The translations under genes and the position numbers were made by a program. 36,535 nucleotides of DNA from Paenibacillus alginolyticus DSM 5050 = NBRC 15375 (lineage in GTDB: Bacteria > Bacillota > Bacilli > Paenibacillales > NBRC-103111): positions 1-36,535 of the forward strand of contig NZ_AUGY01000083.1 of NCBI RefSeq assembly GCF_000422905.1, read 5' to 3'. Below are positions 7,190 through 15,380 of the stretch, piece after piece (position 1 is the stretch's first letter; every line of letters starts with the position of its first letter). The notes under the pieces were generated by a model that worked only from the letters and a program-made list of their open reading frames with translations, was not told the origin of the DNA and did no database searches.

Positions 7190-9124
7190 CTACGGCACGA
7201 AGCGATAGTAGGATTGGCTGAAATTTTCTACCTTGGTGATATAATCTCGAATGCGGGCAGCCATCGTATTGACACTGTCGCCTAGGTCTGACACTTCGTC
7301 CCTTGTGTTGATCGTAACAACCGTATCCCAGTTCCCCTTGGCAATCTCTCCAACGCTATTGCGAAGCTTCCGAATCGAAGAGAGCAGCACATAGGTCATC
7401 AGAAAGAGAACAAGCAGTAAACCTATCGAGATAAAAGCAATGTTGCGAATGATCGATTGAAGTACCAATTGACGATGTTTGAGGATGCCGTCCAAATTTT
7501 TACTAGTTTCGAAAACACCGACAATTTTACCTGCTGAATTAAAAATAGGAGCAATCGCATATCTCCACTCGCCGGAAAAATCCTGCCATTGACCTGTGGC
7601 CGGCTTGCCTTGGAGCACGACCTGCTGATTCTCGGGTGTTTGTAGAAATGGATTAAACATATGCATTCCGTCATCGTCTTCCAAAATCCGATAAATGACG
7701 CCATTCTCGTATTTATAAACCGCTTTGTAAAAGCCTTGATTATCATCTTGTTCATTATTATCGAAGACAGATTGAATCTTTTTACGGAACGATTGATAAA
7801 CAGTCCCATTATAATCCAGAGGTGAAGCAAGGCTCTCCAGCTTATCGCCATCAATCAGATTTTGACCGTTTTTGGCCAGTAAGAGAAGCTCGCTGAAGGT
7901 TTCTTCTTCCATTTTCGTTGAGAAGCTGTTGTAAATGACGGTAGATAGAAGAATCATCGAAACCGCAATGACCGGCACTAAAATAAAAATTTGTTTCATC
8001 ATGAGAGGGAGACGACGCTGCAGCAAGTTAAAGAAAACAATTTTGATCGCATAAAGCAGAAGTAAAATTCCTGCTATAGCGATGGACCAAAGAAGAATGG
8101 CCTTTGTTTTCGTCGCTTCGCTATACAACGCTTCTACTAAGGAGGGGGTAATGGTTCCATCCGAAAGACGGCGATTAATTTGAGCTGATTCTACAATAAT
8201 GAGGCTGCCATCTTGAGCGATACTGCTATTCGTTGCATCAAAGGCAAGCTCTACGCCGCTAGCTTTGGCTTTCGACTCATTCACAAGGCTTTCGATAATG
8301 TAGGGCTGCTTGGGATCCAGTCTGGAGATCGATTTGCTGTTGAAATCGATGAAAATAAGCCGTCCCTGATTATCCAGATGCAAGCTCTCCGGGAAATTGC
8401 GCCTTGTACGGTCAAGACCCGGAAGCGGATAAACTAGCTCCGAATGACCATCACTAAAAGAACGATAAATTTCTCCGCTGCGCGTTGAATAATAGATCTC
8501 CCCTGGCTTATAACCATCTGCCTCGGACACATATTTATTCTCAGGAAGCTTGATCGTGTAAACGGACTTCGGTTCGGAGGATGAAGTTTCGCCAACCGGT
8601 GCCTGATATAAGGTTAATTGCTGCACTTCGTCGTTGAAAAAGTACACCATACCTTCACGAACCTGAACATTTCGTAAGGACCCGATTCTGTATCGTTTCG
8701 ATTGTGAATCATATTCTTCTGTAAACAAGCTGCGATCAAACTCTCCGTCAGGCTTATAACGAACAATCTGCTCGGATTTGACCGCAATGCCGTACGGATC
8801 GAGCAGTGTACGGATGGTATAGAGGTAGCCTTGGTTATCGACAGCCATATCATTAAAGCGATACACTTCCCCGTTCTTCCCCGTCTCACTGGTGATGGAG
8901 AATTGCAGAACACCTTGGCTGTTCAGCTTATGAATGGTTTTTTTGGCATTATCGATGACGAACAAATTGTTTTGTTGATCAGAGACAGCCTTCGATAAAC
9001 CATCGAAGGGCATGCTTTTGGTAAAGGGCCATAGCGTGAAGCTATCCCGATGTAGACTAAGATAAGTACCGGCAGCACCCAGAAGCAGCAGTACGAGCAG
9101 CAATGCCGCAATCGATTTCTTCAT
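7190..9124 (-). CDS. Membrane sensor half: NHL-like propeller, extracellular sensor, HAMP
   Basis: This 644-aa half has a membrane helix at about 5-23, an extracellular region of NHL/beta-propeller type (about 40-330, with repeats such as NNLFVIDNAKKTIHKL), two membrane helices (about 342-365 and 379-398), a second extracellular sensor of Cache type (about 400-555), a fourth helix (about 559-583) and a HAMP linker (about 584-632). It ends at FVP followed by TAG, exactly where the output domain should begin. GAGGAG lies upstream of the ATG. Taken alone, the protein would be a receptor without an output. It starts 17 bp after the TolC-like gene. Confidence 0.85.
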   Translation of the reverse strand: MKKSIAALLLVLLLLGAAGTYLSLHRDSFTLWPFTKSMPFDGLSKAVSDQQNNLFVIDNAKKTIHKLNSQGVLQFSITSETGKNGEVYRFNDMAVDNQGYLYTIRTLLDPYGIAVKSEQIVRYKPDGEFDRSLFTEEYDSQSKRYRIGSLRNVQVREGMVYFFNDEVQQLTLYQAPVGETSSSEPKSVYTIKLPENKYVSEADGYKPGEIYYSTRSGEIYRSFSDGHSELVYPLPGLDRTRRNFPESLHLDNQGRLIFIDFNSKSISRLDPKQPYIIESLVNESKAKASGVELAFDATNSSIAQDGSLIIVESAQINRRLSDGTITPSLVEALYSEATKTKAILLWSIAIAGILLLLYAIKIVFFNLLQRRLPLMMKQIFILVPVIAVSMILLSTVIYNSFSTKMEEETFSELLLLAKNGQNLIDGDKLESLASPLDYNGTVYQSFRKKIQSVFDNNEQDDNQGFYKAVYKYENGVIYRILEDDDGMHMFNPFLQTPENQQVVLQGKPATGQWQDFSGEWRYAIAPIFNSAGKIVGVFETSKNLDGILKHRQLVLQSIIRNIAFISIGLLLVLFLMTYVLLSSIRKLRNSVGEIAKGNWDTVVTINTRDEVSDLGDSVNTMAARIRDYITKVENFSQSYYRFVP

Positions 9125-9141
9125 CGCTCTTTAATCTCCTC

Positions 9142-12100
9142 TTAATTAGAAATCTGAATGATTTGAGTAGGTGCATGCCAGTCGACCTGAAGACCTAGGG
9201 ATTCGGATATGAACCTTAGCGGCACATAGGTCCTTCCTGCGAGCAGCAAAGAGGGTCCATCGATCTGGGTGGGCTCGCCGTCTATATATGCCGTAGTATT
9301 ATTAATACGGCTAGTAATGGTCGCATATTCCGTGCTAACCGTGACGGTAAGGCTTTCTTGATCCCAATCAACGGCCGCACCGAACGATTCGGATACGGAT
9401 CTTATAGGTAAATAGGCCTGCCCGTTTATTATAACAGGCGGAACGTCGAATTTAATGAAAATATTGGGAGAAAGTACGTTTTCTGCCGAAATGGGTTGAA
9501 TCTTGACGGGAACAAGGCTGGAATCTGGATCAGAACCAGACGAAGAGCTTGTGTCTACCGTTGTGATGTTAGCCAAGGTGGTTGAGATTTCTGCCAGAGC
9601 TTGCAGCTCCTCTGGCGTGTACTTGGCTTTCTCTTGCTGCTGGAGCTGCTCCAACAGCTTAGTTATTTGCTGTTCCAGCTGCGGCTGCACGGCTGAAGCT
9701 GCTGGCAGCGCTGCCAGCAGCTCCTGCACAGCGTCAAGCTGTGCGAACAGCGCGTCCTTCTGCGTCGACAGCATCGCTTCGTCGACGGCTTCGATCGAGC
9801 GGGTCAGCGTCGCGACCCGCTCAGGATCCTGCTGCGCTGCGCTAAGCGCAGCTTGGAGCTTCTGCTTCGCTTCTTTGAGCGAAGCAAGACCCTTGGATGC
9901 GCCAGTCTGCGCATCCGCGAGCTGCGCCTGCGTCGCCAGAAGCGGCTGCAGCTGAGCTGCTGCCGCTTTCGGCTCGCCGGCGGCGAGGGCTTGCTCCAGC
10001 TTCTGCTGCTGGAGCTCGGCTTGTTCGGCCAGCTGATCCTCGCTGGCCTCGTTCCCGGCGGCCGGCCCTGCGCCGCTGGGAGTGCCTTCACCGCCCGGTT
10101 CGGCCGGCGGTGATGCTTCCTCGGACAGCGCTGCGATCAGCGCGTCCGGGTTGTTCACCAGCTCCATCTGCTGGAGAGCTGCCCCGCTGTCGCCTTTCAG
10201 CAGTGCCTCCAGCATTCCGAGCTGGGCCTGCGCATCCTTCAGCTGCACCGCTAGATCAGCGATCTCGCTCAGCTTCAAATCGGCTACGGCCGCTTCCTTA
10301 GCCGCTTCTAGCTTCACGATATCTTTCTTCAGCGTATCGATCTGCTGCTGCAGCTGTGCGGGAGTCTCCAAGGAGGCAATTGCTCCCGGCTTCGTGATCT
10401 CGACCGTAACCTTCAAAGCAGCAGCTGCTTCCTTCGTCAGCACAGCAGAACTGCTTGGATCGGTTAGCGCGCTAGGATCTAGGGCATTATCCATGCCGAT
10501 CCAAACCGCCCCAGGCTCATCCGATTTATAAAAAATCCCCTGCCCCGACTTCGCCATCGTGGCCGCTGGGGTCAGCGCGTCCAGCTGCACTTTGTAGGAA
10601 CCGATAATGACGGTTCCTACCCCCTCCTCAGCACCTGTGCCGTTTTCGTCTGTGCCACTGCTGTTGTCCCCTTTGCTTCCACCCGAATTGCTGCCTGAAT
10701 TTCCGCCAGTCGCTCCATCTTCGGCCGTTGCAGCTACTAATTGCCCTGAATTCCCTTTGCCTTCCAGAGGCAGCTCATCGATCTTTTTCCCTTTTTTGTA
10801 CAGAACAACCTTGAGCTGATCTATTGAACTAAACTTGAGCGATAAATTTCGCACAGGCTTATTTATTTTCGTCCGCTTCCCAATCGCACGGCCTTCTTTC
10901 GTAAATACCGCGTACTCTGTAGCGCCCAACTTTTTATTTACTTTTATACTAAAATCACTAAGCAGAGCGGCCACCGCGGGCTTCAGCTTCCAAGTACCTA
11001 AAGGCGCTTTCGGCTTTTGCGGCTTTACAGCCGCAAGTCCGTCATCAAGGTTACGATAAGGCAAAATACCTTTCTTTATCGTTCTTTCAACCGCACCCCC
11101 GGTATCCATATCCAGCTTGCCGAGCGCCATTTTATAACCCATTTGGGCAGCTAAAATTTGTTGGTCAGCTTGAATGACAGCATCCTTATAGGCCTGGAGA
11201 TCATCTGTTTTCATTAGACTTAGCTTTAGCTTCTGGTTCGCTTTATCCAGATTGGCTGCCGCATTGTCTTTATCTCGCAAGGCCTGCGCATAGCCTTCTT
11301 CGGCCCCTTTTGCTTCCAAAAATGACTGCCGCACCGCAGCAATGACCGCATTCCGACTTTCCTTCTCCTGAAGCAGGGCCTTATTCTGCTCCATGGTCGC
11401 GATTGGAAGCGCATCCCTGAGATCGTCCAAATAGCGCAGCCCATCAAACTCCCCCTGAAGCAGCGATTTGGGAATAGGAATGAATCCAAGCAGCATGAAA
11501 AAGCCTTCCCAGTCCTTCTTCACTTGTGAAAGTGTTGTTTCATAACTAGCTAGGAACAGCTCCATATCCACATCTTTGGCTTTATACATCCCGTCCATGA
11601 CCTTCATTCGCGCCGAACCAAACTTGGAGCTGTATAAGTCACGCGTCGTATTCAGCTTCTCATCCGCTAACCGCCGATCCTCTGTGTCCTTAAGCAAACT
11701 TAGCGTCGACTTTTGAGCTCTTGCGATGTAAGCAAGCAGCTGCTTCTGATTCAAATCCGCGTAATCCGGCTCAAACGAAAGCTGAACTTTATTTTCCATG
11801 TCTAAATTCAGCAGCTTGCCTAGCGCCAGACGACTGGATTTCGCCGTTAACTGTGCCTGTTTATATTCAGATAGAACCTTCTCCAGCGCCTTATCTGCCT
11901 TCTCCTGCTCGGCGCTATCTGCAAGACCGAATTTCAGCTTCTTTTTCACCGTTTCCGCGGCAGACTTAGCTTCATCCGCTTTCTTCCGTGCATTTTCTTC
12001 TGCCACTGCATCTTGATAAGCTGCTAAATAAGCCTTTTGCACATCAAATCGGGCTGTATTCATCGACTGCCGCAGCGTCTCCTGCGCGATATAAAGCTCC

Positions 12101-12411
12101 TTGCGTGCCCCAGGCACCTTCAAACGAGTCGTCAATTCCTGACCTAAATTGCGAGGCTTGGCAAATAGTCCGGAAGCCTTAGCTTCCTCATTTTTAACAG
12201 CATGCTGCGCTTGCTCCAGCTCTACCTTTTTCTTCAAAATATCGGTATTGGCATCCCGCAATAGGGGACTTATTTTCAAACCTTGATCGATGGCTTCCCG
12301 CATGCTTAAAGACTTCACCGTTGCAGCTTCAGCTCCTGAACCTACTGCCAAAATAGACGATGCCCCCAACAGCAGCACAAGCCCCAACTTCATTAATTTT
12401 GCCCCTATCAC
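9142..12411 (-). CDS. TolC-like coiled-coil secreted protein with C-terminal copper amine oxidase N-like domain
   Basis: The protein is 1089 aa. A signal peptide (1 to about 29, ending in AEA) is followed by a TolC/OEP-like helical region (about 35-430, beginning LSMREAIDQGLKISPLL), a Gly/Ser-rich linker (about 570-600), a long Ala/Gln-rich coiled coil (about 680-930) and a copper amine oxidase N-like stalk domain (about 955-1089, with YLPIRSVSESFG and YVPLRFISESLG). GTG start with GGAGGG at a spacing of 7. TolC proper is an outer-membrane channel, so in a Firmicute this is more likely a cell-wall-spanning or scaffold protein. It is the first gene of the minus-strand block. The stretch about 9850-10110 is clearly richer in GC than its surroundings. 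Confidence 0.82.
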   Translation of the reverse strand: MIGAKLMKLGLVLLLGASSILAVGSGAEAATVKSLSMREAIDQGLKISPLLRDANTDILKKKVELEQAQHAVKNEEAKASGLFAKPRNLGQELTTRLKVPGARKELYIAQETLRQSMNTARFDVQKAYLAAYQDAVAEENARKKADEAKSAAETVKKKLKFGLADSAEQEKADKALEKVLSEYKQAQLTAKSSRLALGKLLNLDMENKVQLSFEPDYADLNQKQLLAYIARAQKSTLSLLKDTEDRRLADEKLNTTRDLYSSKFGSARMKVMDGMYKAKDVDMELFLASYETTLSQVKKDWEGFFMLLGFIPIPKSLLQGEFDGLRYLDDLRDALPIATMEQNKALLQEKESRNAVIAAVRQSFLEAKGAEEGYAQALRDKDNAAANLDKANQKLKLSLMKTDDLQAYKDAVIQADQQILAAQMGYKMALGKLDMDTGGAVERTIKKGILPYRNLDDGLAAVKPQKPKAPLGTWKLKPAVAALLSDFSIKVNKKLGATEYAVFTKEGRAIGKRTKINKPVRNLSLKFSSIDQLKVVLYKKGKKIDELPLEGKGNSGQLVAATAEDGATGGNSGSNSGGSKGDNSSGTDENGTGAEEGVGTVIIGSYKVQLDALTPAATMAKSGQGIFYKSDEPGAVWIGMDNALDPSALTDPSSSAVLTKEAAAALKVTVEITKPGAIASLETPAQLQQQIDTLKKDIVKLEAAKEAAVADLKLSEIADLAVQLKDAQAQLGMLEALLKGDSGAALQQMELVNNPDALIAALSEEASPPAEPGGEGTPSGAGPAAGNEASEDQLAEQAELQQQKLEQALAAGEPKAAAAQLQPLLATQAQLADAQTGASKGLASLKEAKQKLQAALSAAQQDPERVATLTRSIEAVDEAMLSTQKDALFAQLDAVQELLAALPAASAVQPQLEQQITKLLEQLQQQEKAKYTPEELQALAEISTTLANITTVDTSSSSGSDPDSSLVPVKIQPISAENVLSPNIFIKFDVPPVIINGQAYLPIRSVSESFGAAVDWDQESLTVTVSTEYATITSRINNTTAYIDGEPTQIDGPSLLLAGRTYVPLRFISESLGLQVDWHAPTQIIQISN

Positions 12412-12817
12412 TATAAATCCCTCCGCCCAACCATCTCCTCTTATAGTACAATAACTCCCCCCAATCCCGCACCCATCTTTTGGAGAAAAATAGTGAAAAC
12501 GATCGAATATAGTAATAGACTGCTCACATACTTATCTAGTAGTATGAAAGTAATGGAAAACAGCGAATTTTGACGGAGCACGCTATCCTGCTGGATACAG
12601 CTCTTTTCCTCTTATTTCCAGTTACTTTAACGCTGAAAAACATGCTTAACACCTGCCAGATCTGCAACTAATCACCCATACAGCTACTTTAACGATATAA
12701 AACAACCTTAAACGCAAAACGAATGCTAATTTCGCTACTTTAACGATGTAAAACATGCTTACTGTCCTACTCTGGAAGCACAGCGGCGCGATTTTGATCA
12801 AGAAAGGAGAGCTTCAC
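12412..12817. other. Divergent intergenic region with short interspersed repeats
   Basis: This 406-bp region separates the minus-strand signalling block from the plus-strand PAAR/MORN genes, so it should hold both promoters. I see no convincing -35/-10 pair; a TATAAG near 12440-12450 on the minus strand has no good -35 partner. Three related units start at 12621, 12683 and 12734, sharing the core ACTTTAACG followed by an A-rich stretch and (in two copies) CATGCTTA. A plus-strand reading frame that begins at 12755 has no ribosome binding site there and only becomes a gene at 12818. Confidence 0.55.
12621..12763. repeat. Three ACTTTAACG-type repeat units
   Basis: Copies start at 12621 (GTTACTTTAACGCTGAAAA), 12683 (GCTACTTTAACGATATAAAA) and 12734 (GCTACTTTAACGATGTAAAA), spaced 62 and 51 bp. 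The core TTTAACGATG recurs in the tandem repeats at 20238-20531, so it looks like a genome-wide interspersed element rather than a local operator. Confidence 0.55.
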
Positions 12818-13204
12818 ATGGGAAACCTCGTTTGCGGTGGTGCGATGCTGCAATGCTCGTTCGGTGCCGCGCCTGGTACATTAATGGTGCTTCCGGCGAA
12901 CATGGTGATGACCGCTATGCCCATTGCCAACATTATGGATAATAAGCCGATGGTGAACATCCTGCCGTTTGGGATGTGCAATTCAATGGCAAATCCCATG
13001 GTTGCTGCGGCAACGGCGGCTGCACTTGGCGTTCTGACTCCCATGCCCTGCGTGCCAGTAACAGCGGCGCCTTGGGCTCCTGGATCACCGACTGTGCTCG
13101 TCGCGAACATGCCCGCGCTGAACAATACGTCCAAATGTATGTGCAACTGGGGCGGCGTCATTCAAATTCAACAACCAGGGCAAATGACCATTCAGGTGCC
13201 CTAA
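12818..13204 (+). CDS. PAAR-like DUF4280 protein
   Basis: The protein is 128 aa, rich in Pro, Ala, Gly, Met and Cys, starting MGNLVCGGAMLQCSFG and containing repeated short hydrophobic strands with CMCNWGG near the end. This is the pattern of DUF4280 proteins, which are PAAR-like spike-tip proteins found with contractile injection and polymorphic toxin systems. I start it at 12818 because AAAGGAGA precedes that ATG at correct spacing, whereas the upstream in-frame ATG (12755) has none. No sheath, tube or baseplate gene is present in the window. It is followed 50 bp later by the MORN-repeat gene. Confidence 0.82.
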   Translation: MGNLVCGGAMLQCSFGAAPGTLMVLPANMVMTAMPIANIMDNKPMVNILPFGMCNSMANPMVAAATAAALGVLTPMPCVPVTAAPWAPGSPTVLVANMPALNNTSKCMCNWGGVIQIQQPGQMTIQVP

Positions 13205-13254
13205 CTCATTTTAAAAATACCTCATTTAATAATTCCATCTAGGAGTGAGAAGAT

Positions 13255-14919
13255 TTGGAGATCCAGCCGGTCAAAACCATTGAAAAAGTGCTAAGGCCTG
13301 TCGTTGCGCCATTCATTGGGCATATCATGAAAGCTATCGCAACAGTCGGAAGGCTGCCCAAACTAGCGATCATTAAGTTTCAACAGGTCCTTAGGGTCAT
13401 GCTTCAGACGCGCGAAACGTCACTGAAAAACTACGTTTTGATCGGATCCTATTATGTCTCCAAAAGATTGCTTCTTTTTATCACTTTATTCCTGCTCGTT
13501 TTGATCTTTTTTATCTTTATTCGCCCCCCTGCGATCGTCAATAAGTGGTTGAATCGCGTTCCTGTCCTTCAGAAAGATACCCCTAAACTTACGAGTTTTT
13601 CAGGCAATGGCAAAGTTGTGGGTACCCAAAAGGATGCTCTCTATGTAGGGGAGCTGGTTGACGGCAAATATGCCGGCAAAGGAAAGCTTTTTTATGATAA
13701 CGGCAAGTTGGCGTATGAAGGTGATTTTGAAAAGGGGCAAAAATCAGGCAGCGGCTCCCTTTATGACGAACACGGCACCCTGCAATATAAAGGTGCATTT
13801 GCCGGAGACGCCTTTAACGGGGCGGGAACCCAATACGATGCGCAGCAGAAAGTGCAGTATATCGGCGAATTTCAAAATGGTAAATACGGCGGGGCAGGGA
13901 AACTGTTCGCTCCTAGCGGAGATCTTTTGTATGAAGGCTTGTTTAACGGCGGCCTTTATAATGGGGCTGGTAAGCTGTTCTCATCTGGCGGTATCGCGCA
14001 ATATGAAGGTGAATTTGCAGCGGGACAATATAACGGGGCTGGTAAGCTTTTTGATGGGAAGGGCCATCTCATCTATGAAGGCGGCTTTAAGAACGGCAGC
14101 TATTCCGGAGATGGCACCGAGTTTTATGTGAATGGCCTGATCAAATATAAAGGCCAATTCCTCGCTGGCGCGTATGGCGGCGAAGGCACCGCTTTCGATG
14201 AGAAGGGCGTGCCGCGCTTCAAAGGCACGTTCCAGAGCGGCGTGTTGAGCGGCGCCGGGGAAGCATATGACGAGCCCGGCAAACTCGTCTACAAAGGCGA
14301 TTTCAAGGCCGGCGTCTATGACGGCCTTGGCACGTTGTTTGACGCAGACGGCGCGCCGCTGCTGCGTAGCTTTTTTGCAGGCGGCCAGGCCAGCCTGCAG
14401 AGCTTCCTCGGTTTGTCCAGCAAAAAAGTCGAAGACTTGCTGGGCAAACCGGCCGAGGTGACGCTGCAGGATGCCAGCGTCATGCTCGCGGGCCAGGAGG
14501 CGCCAGTGGCCGCCTCCTCGGAGACGGCGGCTGCGGGCGACGCCGCCGCGGTTCCGCCGGCCGTCGGCGCTGGCGCGGCCGATCCGGCAACAGCAGCAGG
14601 CGTTAAGCTGCTGCTGAACTATCCGGCCTACCAGCTGTCACTGCTGGTAGAGCCGTCCAAGGGCAACCCGAAGGAGGCCGTCGTCACCTCCCTCAGCATT
14701 TGGGGCTCGAAGCCTTTGGCGCTGCTGCAGCCAGCCATCGAGACCATCAAAAAGCGCGGAGAACCGAACGATGCCGGCTACATCGTCATGGAACTCGAGG
14801 TAGGCACAGGTGCCGGCACCTACACGAACAGCTATTACAAAGGTGATTTCATCTTCACCTTCACGCATTTCAACAAAACCAAAGAAGCTCACCTGCTTCA
14901 GGTCAGCTCTACCAAATAA
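13255..14919 (+). CDS. Membrane-anchored MORN-repeat protein
   Basis: The protein is 554 aa. One membrane helix lies at about 71-91. About 11 MORN-type repeats of 22-23 aa follow (about 127-373), with the pattern YEGDFxxGxxxGxGxLFD, then an Ala/Pro-rich linker (about 400-455) and a C-terminal domain of about 95 residues that I do not recognise. TTG start, with AGGAG at a spacing of 8. MORN repeats form beta-hairpin arrays that bind lipids or other proteins. The partner is probably the PAAR-like protein just upstream. The linker is encoded by a strikingly GC-rich stretch (about 14420-14620). Confidence 0.85.
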   Translation: MEIQPVKTIEKVLRPVVAPFIGHIMKAIATVGRLPKLAIIKFQQVLRVMLQTRETSLKNYVLIGSYYVSKRLLLFITLFLLVLIFFIFIRPPAIVNKWLNRVPVLQKDTPKLTSFSGNGKVVGTQKDALYVGELVDGKYAGKGKLFYDNGKLAYEGDFEKGQKSGSGSLYDEHGTLQYKGAFAGDAFNGAGTQYDAQQKVQYIGEFQNGKYGGAGKLFAPSGDLLYEGLFNGGLYNGAGKLFSSGGIAQYEGEFAAGQYNGAGKLFDGKGHLIYEGGFKNGSYSGDGTEFYVNGLIKYKGQFLAGAYGGEGTAFDEKGVPRFKGTFQSGVLSGAGEAYDEPGKLVYKGDFKAGVYDGLGTLFDADGAPLLRSFFAGGQASLQSFLGLSSKKVEDLLGKPAEVTLQDASVMLAGQEAPVAASSETAAAGDAAAVPPAVGAGAADPATAAGVKLLLNYPAYQLSLLVEPSKGNPKEAVVTSLSIWGSKPLALLQPAIETIKKRGEPNDAGYIVMELEVGTGAGTYTNSYYKGDFIFTFTHFNKTKEAHLLQVSSTK

Positions 14920-15192
14920 GAGGCGCTGCCTCAAGTCATTCACGTGCTAACGGGTTCCCTTTGCACACATCGCTGACTCGATTCCTTCACGTGCTAACGA
15001 GTTCCTTTTGCACGCTGAACGGTAGTAAGCTGCACACTTCCGACCTGACAATCGCTTTCTCCGGTCTTAGACGGAACGTAGTGCCGCTATTTGGGTGAAA
15101 AAGCTCGAATTTCAGAGCAAACGGAACGACAAGACGTTATTTTTGTTGTTTTGCTCCCGAATCGCGCTTATTTTAACAAATAAGGCCCTTAC
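14920..15192. other. Gap between MORN gene and IS1182 element, with repeats
   Basis: No gene is seen. It holds a 28-bp direct repeat (14939-14966 and 14986-15013) and a looser pair beginning ACGGAACG at about 15070 and 15119, each followed by a purine-rich stretch and CTATTT or TTATTTTT. GAGGCgctGCCTC at 14920-14932 is a small hairpin without a T tract, so it is not a convincing terminator. Confidence 0.5.
14939..15013. repeat. 28-bp direct repeat, two copies, 47-bp period
   Basis: Copies at 14939-14966 and 14986-15013 share TTCACGTGCTAACG, then G or A, then GTTCC and TTTGCAC; they differ at two positions. Function is unknown; they look like an intergenic repeat family. Confidence 0.6.
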
Positions 15193-15380
15193 GGAGACCG
15201 TCGATTAACTCATACCTGCATCGCCTTGTACTACTTCCAATTATGGAACTCGGGAAAATATTCATATCTGACTGAATTTTCCCGTTTACCCAATAAAACA
15301 ACCTTTTATGTCCATAAATCTCCTATTTACTACGAATTTCGTGGCACAATGAGGTAACACTAGTGGTGGAGGTTCTATAT

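Larger units (their letters stand above)
6359..9124 (-). pseudogene. Beta-propeller sensor / HAMP / class III cyclase-like gene, interrupted by an in-frame TAG at 7190-7192
   Basis: From 9124 to 6359 there is one open frame of 922 codons broken only by a TAG at codon 645. The residues around the break fit an uninterrupted family sequence: RFVP, stop, QFLHFLNKESILDVELGDQ. In multidomain cyclases (for example cyanobacterial ones) this junction reads FVPQQFL, so a single CAG to TAG change would explain it. The product is either a broken gene, two separate proteins, or a readthrough protein. No nucleotide is lost or gained on either side. The two halves are described in separate entries. Confidence 0.75.

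Noticed and set aside
7190..7192. TAG read as pyrrolysine
   Set aside because: No pyl genes are in the window and the family has Gln at this position, so a point mutation is simpler.
9503..10531. Several plus-strand frames of 86-150 codons opposite the TolC-like gene
   Set aside because: They follow from the GC-rich Ala/Gln codons of the minus-strand gene, show low-complexity Ser/Cys or Arg content and have no start signals.
12755..12817. Upstream extension of the PAAR-like gene
   Set aside because: The extra 21 codons have no ribosome binding site and overlap an interspersed repeat; the ATG at 12818 has a good site.
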